From contig JBEKVW010000089.1 in NCBI GenBank assembly GCA_049513695.1, forward strand, positions 1 through 8,100: a stretch of DNA of 8,100 nucleotides. The letters are read 5' to 3'. Of the stretch, positions 1 to 6,527 are shown piece by piece (the stretch's first letter is position 1; each line of letters starts with the position of its first letter). The stretch comes from UBA1162 sp049513695 (GTDB lineage Bacteria; Chloroflexota; Dehalococcoidia; GIF9; UBA5629). A model generated the notes under the pieces. The model was given only the letters and a program-made list of their open reading frames with translations, was not told where the DNA came from and did no database searches. The translations under genes and the position numbers were made by a program.

Positions 1-2123
1 GCGGGGTATTGCCGGGTAATCCTTTTCCCCTTGGAGCTACATGGGATGGCAAGGGGGTTAACTTTGCCGTCTATTCCGAAAAGGCTGAAAAAATGGAGCT
101 CTGCCTGTTTGACGAGGGCTCCGTCTTCGAAAGCGAGTGTATTGCCTTTAGAGAGGTAAAGGGACAGATTTGGAATATGTGCGTGCCGGGCCTTGCGCCC
201 GGGCAACTCTATATGTACCGGGCTTCCGGCCCTTATCAGCCGGAAAACGGCCTGCGCTTCAACCGGAACAAGCTGCTGCTAGATCCGTATGCCAGGGCCA
301 TCTCCGGCAAGATCGACTGGCAGTCCCCTCTGTTTGCCTACGATACTGGCAAAGACGATGACCTCATTATGGATGCGAGGGATGACAGCGCGGGGACGCC
401 CAGGTGCGTGGTGACCGACCCGTCTTTCGACTGGGAAAATGACCGCCCTCCCTCGATACCGTGGCCTAAAAGCATCATTTATGAGACGCATGTCAGGGGC
501 TGCACCATCATGCATCCCCAGATCAAAGCACATAAGCGCGGCACTTATGCTGCGCTGGCTTCGGATGTCATGCTGGACTATTTCAAGCGGCTGGGCATCA
601 CTGCCCTGGAGCTGATGCCGGTGCATGAATTCACCGATGATAGGGGACTGGTTAATCGAGGCCTGAATGACTATTGGGGTTACTACAGCATCAACTATTT
701 TTCCCCCACCTCGCGCTATTCCTCCTCAGGAGACAGGGGAGCACAGGTGGTGGAGTTCAAACGCATGGTCAAGGCGTTACACCGGGCAGGCATCGAAGTG
801 ATCCTGGATGTCGTCTATAACCATACGGCCGAAGGCAATCAGTTTGGTCCCACATTAAGCTACCGGGGTATAGATAATGAAACGTATTACCGCCTCGACC
901 CGGCGAACAGGCGCTACTATGTGGACTATACAGGCACGGGGAACAGCTTGAATGTGCGGCATCCCCAGGTACTGAAGCTGATTATGGACAGCCTGCGCTA
1001 CTGGGTGACGGAGATGCACGTAGACGGTTTCAGGTTCGACCTGGCCTCGGCCCTGGCCCGGAATTTGCACGAGGTGGACAAGTTATCGGCATTTTCCGAT
1101 ATCATCCACCAGGATCCGGTTATATCCGGCGTGAAGCTGATAGCGGAACCCTGGGATGTGGGGGACGGAGGCTACCAGGTTGGCAATTTCCCCGTCTTAT
1201 GGACCGAGTGGAATGCCAAATACCGGGATACGCTGCGCCGTTTCTGGAGGGGCGACGAGGGGCAGGCCGGCGACCTGGCTTACCGCCTGACCGGCAGCAG
1301 CGACCTCTACCAGGATGACGGCCGCCGTCCCTACGCTAGCATCAATTATATTACGGCGCACGACGGGTTTACTCTGCAGGACCTGGTCAGCTACAACCAG
1401 AAGCACAACGAAGCCAACGGCGGCTTGAATAAGGATGGAATGGACGAGAATTTGTCCTGGAATTGCGGGGCCGAGGGTGCCACCCCCGATCAGTCCATCC
1501 TCGATTTTCGTGAGAGGCAGAAACGTAATTTTATTGCCGCCCTGATGTTGTCGCAGGGCGTGCCCATGCTCTGCGGCGGCGACGAGCTCAGCCGGACGCA
1601 GGGCGGCAACAATAATGCCTATTGTCAGGATAACCGGATAAGCTGGTATGACTGGGACCTGGACATAAGGAAACAGGATTTTCAAAATTTTGTTAGAGAC
1701 CTGTGCCGTTTGCGCCGCGACCATCCCGTATTCCGCCGGCGTCAGTTCTTCAAGGGACGGCCTATACGCGGTCAGGAGGTCAGGGACATTGTTTGGCTAC
1801 GGCCGGACGGTCAGGAGATGGAGGAGCCCGATTGGGATACCCAGTGGGTGCACTGCGTGGGAGTGCTCCTGGACGGCGGGGCCCTGGACGAATACGACGA
1901 TGAGGGGAATTCCATCCAGGACGATACATTTATGATCGTGCTGAATTCCTATAAAGGGATAATACCCTTTAAAATGCCGGAATGCAGCACACCAACCAAA
2001 TGGCAGATAGTGCTGGATACTTCCAAGCCCGGCCTGCCGGAGAAAAAAACAACGGTTGAGGCGGGAAAAACAGTCGATATTCCCCTCAATTGCCTGATGC
2101 TGTTTATGCGGATCAACAAGTAA
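1..2123 (+). CDS. glgX: Glycogen debranching enzyme GlgX, GH13 isoamylase type (5' end outside window)
   Basis: GlgX hydrolyses alpha-1,6 branch points in glycogen or limit dextrins in the cytoplasm. Residues are numbered from a TTG at 9, but the frame is already open from position 3 and relatives have a few more residues before the PG-x-P-x-PLGATWDG motif, so the true start is probably just upstream of the window. From that TTG it is 704 residues, close to the family's usual 700-720. An N-terminal CBM48-like domain covers about residues 5-95 (LGATWDG, VELCLFD-like strand, LDPYA). The GH13 barrel follows, with YETHVRG at 158-164, region I DVVYNH at 267-272, region II GFRFD with nucleophile D344, region III AEPWD with acid/base E380, and region IV AHDG with transition-state stabiliser D452. 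The CGGDE and NNAYCQDN segments are also typical. The C-terminal beta domain runs to the stop. All catalytic residues are present, so it should be active. No other glycogen gene is visible. Confidence 0.95.
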   Translation, partial: GVLPGNPFPLGATWDGKGVNFAVYSEKAEKMELCLFDEGSVFESECIAFREVKGQIWNMCVPGLAPGQLYMYRASGPYQPENGLRFNRNKLLLDPYARAISGKIDWQSPLFAYDTGKDDDLIMDARDDSAGTPRCVVTDPSFDWENDRPPSIPWPKSIIYETHVRGCTIMHPQIKAHKRGTYAALASDVMLDYFKRLGITALELMPVHEFTDDRGLVNRGLNDYWGYYSINYFSPTSRYSSSGDRGAQVVEFKRMVKALHRAGIEVILDVVYNHTAEGNQFGPTLSYRGIDNETYYRLDPANRRYYVDYTGTGNSLNVRHPQVLKLIMDSLRYWVTEMHVDGFRFDLASALARNLHEVDKLSAFSDIIHQDPVISGVKLIAEPWDVGDGGYQVGNFPVLWTEWNAKYRDTLRRFWRGDEGQAGDLAYRLTGSSDLYQDDGRRPYASINYITAHDGFTLQDLVSYNQKHNEANGGLNKDGMDENLSWNCGAEGATPDQSILDFRERQKRNFIAALMLSQGVPMLCGGDELSRTQGGNNNAYCQDNRISWYDWDLDIRKQDFQNFVRDLCRLRRDHPVFRRRQFFKGRPIRGQEVRDIVWLRPDGQEMEEPDWDTQWVHCVGVLLDGGALDEYDDEGNSIQDDTFMIVLNSYKGIIPFKMPECSTPTKWQIVLDTSKPGLPEKKTTVEAGKTVDIPLNCLMLFMRINK

Positions 2124-2161
2124 TATCGGCGCCAGGATACAATTGTCATTGTTTTGTTATA

Positions 2162-2181
2162 AATAAAATGTAAATTTTATT
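2162..2181. repeat. AT-only inverted repeat after glgX
   Basis: AATAAAAT (2162-2169) and ATTTTATT (2174-2181) are exact reverse complements separated by GTAA. With no G:C pairs the hairpin would be weak, so it is at best a marginal transcription end for glgX, or an operator. The surrounding 2140-2220 segment is very AT-rich, so chance similarity is quite possible. Confidence 0.3.
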
Positions 2182-2208
2182 ATTATTCAATTCGAAGGTC
2201 TATATACT
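2180..2208 (+). promoter_or_regulatory. Possible promoter for the HEAT/hemerythrin operon
   Basis: TATACT at 2203-2208 is a good -10 hexamer. The only -35 at 17-base spacing is TTATTA (2180-2185), which matches the consensus at three of six positions. The site lies in an AT-rich gap about 40 bases before the HEAT gene, where a promoter would be expected. Treat it as tentative. Confidence 0.35.
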
Positions 2209-2245
2209 AGGATTTATTTATCTAAATATTCGAGGAGATTTCATA

Positions 2246-2752
2246 ATGAGTATGTCCAATAATCCATCATGTTTAGATCCCAAGGTACTGATTAAAGATT
2301 TGCGCAGTAAGGACGGAAGGGCCAGGGTCAGGGCCAGAAAGAACCTGGTTAAAATCGGGCACCGGGCGGTGAAATACCTGATAGAGGCGCTTAAAGATAA
2401 GAACCAGGTGGTGAGGTGGGAAGCTGCCAAATCACTGGGGGAGATCGAGGACCCTTTGGCCGTGGATGCGCTGGTTACGGCTTTGAGGGATAAGATGTTC
2501 GATGTGCGCTGGCTGGCCGCACAGGCCCTCATCCAGATAGGCCCCAAGTCGATCAAACCCATATTACGTGCCCTGATCGAATATCCCGAAGACGATGACG
2601 TCAGGGTGGGCGCACATCACGTATTCCATGATCTGCGTACCCGTGATTACGATGATGTTTTGAGGCACGTAATGGTTTCACTGGAGGATAGCACGCTCAA
2701 ACTTGGCATAGACCTCGAGGCTAAGAAGGCCCTCGAGGAAATGCAAAAATAA
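2246..2752 (+). CDS. Small HEAT-repeat (PBS-lyase type) protein
   Basis: This 168-residue protein consists almost wholly of HEAT-like alpha-helical repeats and has no signal peptide or membrane segment, so it should be cytoplasmic. The recurrent motif [DV]VRxxAxxxLxxI marks the units: about 27-50 (RVRARKNLVKI), 55-82 (VVRWEAAKSLGEI), 86-113 (DVRWLAAQALIQI) and a degenerate fourth at 118-130 (DVRVGAHHVFHDL). Such repeats act as protein-binding scaffolds. PBS-lyase HEAT domains were named from phycobilisome lyases, but no phycobilin function is implied. The ATG at 2246 has GAGGAG at 2232-2237, 8 bases upstream. The hemerythrin gene follows after 29 bases on the same strand, which suggests one transcript and possibly a functional link. 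The partner and exact role cannot be told from sequence. Confidence 0.85.
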   Translation: MSMSNNPSCLDPKVLIKDLRSKDGRARVRARKNLVKIGHRAVKYLIEALKDKNQVVRWEAAKSLGEIEDPLAVDALVTALRDKMFDVRWLAAQALIQIGPKSIKPILRALIEYPEDDDVRVGAHHVFHDLRTRDYDDVLRHVMVSLEDSTLKLGIDLEAKKALEEMQK

Positions 2753-2781
2753 GAGAAAGGGATGCAGATAAGGAGGTAAGG

Positions 2782-3345
2782 ATGAAGCCGATCGGCCCGT
2801 TGATGGTTGAACACCGGTTAATCGAACGCATGATTGCTTTGCTGAAGGAAGAGGCCGTGCAAGCCCGCAAAAGCAACACTATCGATGTAGAGTTCCTTCA
2901 AACGGCGGTCGACTTTATCAGGAGCTATGCCGATAGGACGCATCACGGCAAGGAAGAGGATATCCTGTTCCGGGACCTGGCCTTGAAACAGTTGGCGCCG
3001 GATCACAAAAGGATAATGGAAGAATTAATAGAGGAACACATGAGCGCCCGCAAAATGGTCGCCGCGCTGGTCGAGGCCAGGCAAGGTTATATGCGGGGTA
3101 ATTCGGCAGCCTTGAAAGACGTGATTGACCTCCTAGAAAAGCTGGCCGATTTCTATCCGGGGCATATCGAAAAAGAAGACAAGCATTTCTTCTATCCCAT
3201 CCAGGATTACTTCAGCAAGGAAGAACAGGACAAAATGCTGCTGGAGTTCTGGGAGTTCGACAGGAAGCTGATACACGAAAAGTACCGGAAAGTGGTGGAA
3301 AGCCTCGAACATAAACCGGATCAGAGCAGCGGCAGTCAATCATAA
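2782..3345 (+). CDS. Hemerythrin-domain protein
   Basis: This 187-residue, all-helical cytoplasmic protein belongs to the hemerythrin HHE cation-binding family, whose members bind O2 or other ligands, or store or sense iron, at a non-haem di-iron centre. Candidate metal ligands sit at the expected helix positions: H11 (EHRLIERM), H54/H55 with E58/E59 (HHGKEED), H86 (EEHMSARKM), and H128 with E132 (GHIEKED), plus H135 nearby. The two H-x3-E motifs and the four-helix spacing are the main evidence. Helix C-terminal extensions (about 146-175) follow, ending in a polar Ser/Gln-rich tail. The start is supported by AAGGAGG at 2770-2776, five bases before the ATG. It is probably co-transcribed with the HEAT protein 29 bases upstream. 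O2 binding, O2 sensing and iron handling cannot be separated from sequence alone. Confidence 0.9.
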   Translation: MKPIGPLMVEHRLIERMIALLKEEAVQARKSNTIDVEFLQTAVDFIRSYADRTHHGKEEDILFRDLALKQLAPDHKRIMEELIEEHMSARKMVAALVEARQGYMRGNSAALKDVIDLLEKLADFYPGHIEKEDKHFFYPIQDYFSKEEQDKMLLEFWEFDRKLIHEKYRKVVESLEHKPDQSSGSQS

Positions 3346-3358
3346 ACATCCGCCTTTG

Positions 3359-3386
3359 GTAGCATAGCAGGTGCCTACGATTTTCT
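3359..3386 (+). terminator. Weak candidate terminator after the hemerythrin gene
   Basis: GTAGCA (3359-3364) can pair with TGC-TAC (3372-3378, with C3375 bulged) around a 7-base loop, followed by GATTTTCT. The stem is short and interrupted and the T-run has only four bases, so this is a marginal intrinsic terminator. It lies 14 bases after the hemerythrin stop codon, which is the right place. Confidence 0.25.
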
Positions 3387-3466
3387 AAACCCGGCTGTTG
3401 CTTTTCCGGCCCTATTTTGCCGTTCGTTCGATGTCACATATTTTTTATTATGCGGTGGCCGATTTT

Positions 3467-3496
3467 ATGACTTTTTAATGGGATAGGGTGTATTTT
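3467..3496 (+). promoter_or_regulatory. Possible promoter for the SHOCT gene
   Basis: ATGACT (3467-3472) and TATTTT (3491-3496), 18 bases apart, each match the sigma-70 consensus at four of six positions. A competing -10, TATTAT (3446-3451), lacks a credible -35. The 211-base gap after hemerythrin makes a promoter here likely, but its exact position is uncertain. Confidence 0.3.
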
Positions 3497-3504
3497 TAAC
3501 AGTA

Positions 3505-3519
3505 CGCCCTGATTGGGCG
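3505..3519. repeat. Short GC hairpin in the SHOCT leader
   Basis: CGCCC (3505-3509) and GGGCG (3515-3519) form a perfect 5-bp stem with a TGATT loop. It is followed by A-rich rather than T-rich sequence, so it does not look like an intrinsic terminator on the + strand. If the candidate promoter upstream is right, it lies at the start of the transcript and could be a stabilising 5' hairpin or an operator. Confidence 0.3.
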
Positions 3520-3556
3520 GCAAAAAATATTTATGACAACCTAAAGGAGGTGCGCT

Positions 3557-3784
3557 ATGTGGTACTGGGGCAATGGAATGATGGGTGGGTGGATGGGCCT
3601 GGGCATATTGTTTTTCATCCTGTTCTGGGGCGCAGTAATCTGGTTAATAGTATGGATAGTCAGGAGGGCGACAGCTAAAGGCGGCTCGGGCACAAGGAGT
3701 GCTCTGGACATAGCCAAGGAACGCTATGCCAAAGGTGAGATTACAAAGGAGCAGTTTGAACAAATCAAAAAAGACGTCATGTAA
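3557..3784 (+). CDS. Small membrane-anchored SHOCT-domain protein
   Basis: This is a 75-residue protein with three parts. A Trp/Met/Gly-rich N-terminus (1-13, MWYWGNGMMGGWM) leads into a single hydrophobic membrane segment (about 14-36) followed by two arginines, which suggests the C-terminus faces the cytoplasm. A short linker leads to a C-terminal SHOCT domain (about 48-74), recognisable from the pattern ALDIAKERYAKGEITKEQFEQIKKD. SHOCT is a short helical module found at protein termini, thought to mediate oligomerisation, with no established biochemical activity. The start is well supported by AAAGGAGG at 3543-3550, six bases before the ATG. It ends 36 bases before korA, so co-transcription with korAB is possible but unproven. 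The Met-rich N-terminus recalls small proteins near metal-handling genes, but no such gene is visible here. Confidence 0.85.
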   Translation: MWYWGNGMMGGWMGLGILFFILFWGAVIWLIVWIVRRATAKGGSGTRSALDIAKERYAKGEITKEQFEQIKKDVM

Positions 3785-3820
3785 AACACCGGTCTCAAAG
3801 ATATATTTAGAGGTGGTTCC

Positions 3821-5530
3821 ATGACGGTGGACTTTAATATAATGGTTGCGGGCGAAGCAGGCCAGGGGCTGCAAGCGGTCTGTATCGTTCTTTCCAAAAC
3901 ATTTACACGGGGCGGGTATCATATTTTTGCGGACCAGGATTTTGAATCCAGGATTAGAGGAGGGCACAGCTTCTGCAGAGTCAGGGTCAGGGATATAGAT
4001 GTCCAGGCCATATCGGAGCGCATCAACCTCCTGGTAGCGCTCAATCAGGAAAGCATCGATATTCACCGCAAGGAAATTGTGAAAGACGGCCTGATGCTAA
4101 TTGATGGGGAAGATCCGGGTAGCGAGGATGCCAATTTATTTCATGTTCCTATGAGCAGGCTGGCGAAGGACCAGGCCGGGAATCTCAGGACATCGAACTC
4201 TGTAGCTCTGGGATCGATAATAGCGCTAATCGGATACGATATAGATATATTGTCCGGTGTGTTCAAAGACCATTTCAAAGAGCCGGACATTATACAGCAG
4301 AATATAAAGGCAGCCTCGGCTGGATATCAGTATATAAAGGACAATTTTAAACAGCCCTACACTTATCAGATGCCGCCGCATGACAAGTCAGATCGGATGA
4401 TGCTGGACGGGAATGAAGCCGTGGCGCTGGGGGCTCTGGCAGCCGGATGCAAATTTGTCTCCGGCTATCCCATGACGCCGACAACCCCTATCCTCGAATA
4501 TCTCGCCTCCAAAGCCGGGGAAATGGACATGGCAGTCGTGGAGGCGGAGGATGAGATTTCCGCCATTAATATGAATATCGGCGCCAGTTTTACCGGAGTC
4601 AGGTCGATGACAGCAACCTCCGGCGGTGGTTTTTGCCTGATGGTGGAAGGCTTCGGGCTGGCCGGGATGACTGAAACTCCGATAGTTGTAGTCTATGGTC
4701 AGCGGGCGGGCCCGGCCATAGGCCTGCCTACCAGGACGGAGCAGGGCGACCTGCAGTTTGTATTGCGTGCGTCACACGGTGAGTTCCCCAGAGCCATCTA
4801 TGCACCAGGGACAGCGGAGGAAGCGTTCTGGCTCACAATCAAGGCGTTCAATATGGCCGAGAAATACCAGATACCGGCTGTGCTGCTGATCGATCATCAC
4901 CTGGCCGATTCTTATTGCAGCGTCAACCGCTTTGATCTAAATAAAATATCCATCGACCGCGGCCAGTTGCTTAGTACTGCCGAACTCGAAAAAGCACATC
5001 CGTATCAAAGGTATAAATATACCCAAACGGGAATCTCCCCGCGCGCTCTTCCGATGGCCGGCGATGAGCTTGTGGTTTCCGATTCCGATGAGCATGATGA
5101 AGACGGTCATATGATCGAGGATGCCGAAACACGGAGGCTGATGGTGGAAAAGAGGATGCTCAAGCTACTCAGCATTAAGCAGGATATGGCTTCACCGTGT
5201 GTCTATGGACCAGAGAAAGCCGCCACCACACTGGTAGGTTGGGGCAGCACATATGGCCCCCTGAAAGAGGCAGTGGATACGCTGAACAAGGAAAAAGCGG
5301 ACGTCAACCTGCTGCATTATTCTGAGATTTGGCCCTTCAATAAACAGCCAGTCATAGGAGCGGCTTCCACGGCTAAAAAGATATATACGGTGGAGAATAA
5401 TTTTACCGGCCAGTTTGCCGATTTAATTGCTCAGGAGACCGGCAGGATGGTAAACGGCAAAATACTGAAATGGGACGGCAGGCCTTTTTCACCCGAATAC
5501 ATAGTCCGCGAGTTTAAAAAGATAGGGTGA
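3821..5530 (+). CDS. korA: 2-oxoacid:ferredoxin oxidoreductase, alpha subunit (gamma-alpha fusion)
   Basis: With KorB this subunit makes an enzyme that oxidatively decarboxylates a 2-oxoacid (2-oxoglutarate, pyruvate or similar) to acyl-CoA while reducing ferredoxin, or runs in reverse. The 569 residues match the fused architecture. A gamma domain spans about 1-180 (VAGEAGQGLQ at 9-18; ESRIRGGHS at 42-50). A pyrimidine-binding alpha domain spans about 195-365, with GYPMTPTTP at 215-223 and GPAIGLPTRTEQGDL at 297-311. The acidic SDEHDEDGH segment is at 422-430, and a transketolase-C-like domain covers about 465-560. The family motif YPITP reads YPMTP here. An SD-like AGAGGTGG lies at 3809-3816. 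korB follows after 7 bases, so the two are surely coupled. No delta ferredoxin subunit gene is present, consistent with a two-subunit enzyme using separate ferredoxin. The symbol is the customary one; the substrate is not determined by sequence alone. Confidence 0.93.
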   Translation: MTVDFNIMVAGEAGQGLQAVCIVLSKTFTRGGYHIFADQDFESRIRGGHSFCRVRVRDIDVQAISERINLLVALNQESIDIHRKEIVKDGLMLIDGEDPGSEDANLFHVPMSRLAKDQAGNLRTSNSVALGSIIALIGYDIDILSGVFKDHFKEPDIIQQNIKAASAGYQYIKDNFKQPYTYQMPPHDKSDRMMLDGNEAVALGALAAGCKFVSGYPMTPTTPILEYLASKAGEMDMAVVEAEDEISAINMNIGASFTGVRSMTATSGGGFCLMVEGFGLAGMTETPIVVVYGQRAGPAIGLPTRTEQGDLQFVLRASHGEFPRAIYAPGTAEEAFWLTIKAFNMAEKYQIPAVLLIDHHLADSYCSVNRFDLNKISIDRGQLLSTAELEKAHPYQRYKYTQTGISPRALPMAGDELVVSDSDEHDEDGHMIEDAETRRLMVEKRMLKLLSIKQDMASPCVYGPEKAATTLVGWGSTYGPLKEAVDTLNKEKADVNLLHYSEIWPFNKQPVIGAASTAKKIYTVENNFTGQFADLIAQETGRMVNGKILKWDGRPFSPEYIVREFKKIG

Positions 5531-5531
5531 T
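5524..5531 (+). promoter_or_regulatory. korB ribosome binding site overlapping the korA stop
   Basis: AGGGTGAT resembles the AGGAGGTGAT anti-16S consensus and contains the korA TGA stop codon. It sits 6 bases before the korB ATG at 5538. This arrangement fixes the korB start and suggests translational coupling, which would favour equal amounts of the two subunits. Confidence 0.6.
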
Positions 5532-5537
5532 TCTAAA

Positions 5538-6392
5538 ATGGACGATAAGAATATGTACGTTGGAATAAAGCCTGCCTGGTGCCCGGGATGCGGCAATTTC
5601 GGCATCCTGCGAGCTGTCCAGAAGGCCTTCGCTGACCTCGGCCTGAAGCCTCACCAGATCCTGATGGTATCGGGGATAGGGCAGGCGGGCAAACTCCCTC
5701 ACTATACAAGGGCCAATATATTGAATGGACTGCATGGACGGTCCATACCTGCTGCTATCGGGGCCAAAATCGCCAACCCCGAACTGGTCGTTATAGCTGA
5801 AAGCGGTGACGGTGACGGTTATGGTGAAGGGGGCAACCACTGGCTGCATGCCATGCGTAGAAACCACGACATTACCTACCTGGTGCATAATAATCAGATT
5901 TATGGGTTAACCAAGGGGCAGACGTCGCCTACCAGCGATTATGGATTCGTAACCAAAATTACGCCACAGGGAGCTCCGCCGCCGATAAACCCTATTGTAG
6001 TGGCCATAGCCGTTGATGCCGGTTTCGTTGCCAGGAGCTTTGCAGGCGATATTGACCATCTTGCCGGGATGATTCAACTCGGCATCAAACACAAGGGATT
6101 TGCCCTGATCGATATCCTGCAGCCCTGTGTTACTTTCAATCATAAAAATACGTTCGATTGGTATAGTAAGAGGGTTTACAAGCTGGAGGATGAGAAAGGA
6201 TATAACCCCGAGGATAAAGCCGCGGCCCTCATAAAAGCACTGGAATGGGGAGAACGTATCCCTATAGGAGTTATATACAGGCAGAACAAGCCGGTCTTTG
6301 AAGACGGGCTTCCAGCTTTAAAAAACGGGCCGCTGGTCGGGCAACAAATAGAGCCGCGAAAGATCGAACAGTTGCTTGGCGAATTTTCTTAG
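5538..6392 (+). CDS. korB: 2-oxoacid:ferredoxin oxidoreductase, beta subunit (TPP-binding)
   Basis: This is the catalytic partner of KorA, carrying the thiamine diphosphate cofactor and the Fe-S cluster that passes electrons to ferredoxin. It has 284 residues, typical for the family. WCPGCGNF at 14-21 supplies C15 and C18. The TPP/Mg2+ site is GDGD at 90-93 within the GDGDGYGEGGNH motif, with NN at 118-119 and the NNQIYGLTKGQTSPTS stretch at 118-133. C197 lies in QPCVTFN. In the Sulfolobus tokodaii enzyme four cysteines hold the [4Fe-4S] cluster, one of them in a GIGC motif. Here that motif reads GIGQAGK, with Q49 replacing the cysteine, while the neighbouring lysine (K52) is kept. This may define a subfamily rather than a defect, since everything else is intact. 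The substrate is not resolved. The gene is translationally coupled to korA, and I see no convincing terminator after it. Confidence 0.93.
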   Translation: MDDKNMYVGIKPAWCPGCGNFGILRAVQKAFADLGLKPHQILMVSGIGQAGKLPHYTRANILNGLHGRSIPAAIGAKIANPELVVIAESGDGDGYGEGGNHWLHAMRRNHDITYLVHNNQIYGLTKGQTSPTSDYGFVTKITPQGAPPPINPIVVAIAVDAGFVARSFAGDIDHLAGMIQLGIKHKGFALIDILQPCVTFNHKNTFDWYSKRVYKLEDEKGYNPEDKAAALIKALEWGERIPIGVIYRQNKPVFEDGLPALKNGPLVGQQIEPRKIEQLLGEFS

Positions 6393-6466
6393 CTGTAAGA
6401 CAAAGAACAAACACTAAAACAAATATGCTGTCTGCATAGGATAAGCGGGCTCTTTTATTATATCTG

Positions 6467-6495
6467 TTGACATATAATCCTTGCGGGATTATCAT
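6467..6495 (+). promoter_or_regulatory. Near-consensus sigma-70 promoter for the response regulator
   Basis: The -35 is a perfect TTGACA (6467-6472). After exactly 17 bases comes TATCAT (6490-6495), matching the -10 consensus at five of six positions. Transcription should start near 6502, giving a leader of roughly 26 bases before the ATG at 6528. It is the strongest promoter I can see in the window and separates the regulator from korAB. Confidence 0.75.
6474..6492. promoter_or_regulatory. Inverted repeat inside the promoter: likely operator
   Basis: ATAATCC (6474-6480) and GGATTAT (6486-6492) are perfect reverse complements around TTGCG. The 19-base element fills the -35/-10 spacer and overlaps the first three bases of the -10. 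A dimeric protein bound here would block RNA polymerase. The alternative is chance: 7-bp repeats do occur at random in a window this size, so the position is the main argument. Confidence 0.45.
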
Positions 6496-6527
6496 TCTTT
6501 TATAGCTCGTACCTGATACTGTAAACT

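Noticed and set aside
1197..1724. Long minus-strand open frame (175 codons) opposite glgX.
   Set aside because: It is antisense to the conserved GH13 catalytic region, has no recognisable domain, and is explained by codon bias in glgX.
3644..4066. Minus-strand open frame of 140 codons opposite the SHOCT gene and korA start.
   Set aside because: It spans two well-supported + strand genes and the gap between them, with no protein-family features.
6424..6438. TATGC/GCATA hairpin after korB as a terminator.
   Set aside because: The stem is only 5 bp and AT-containing, and no T-run follows directly.
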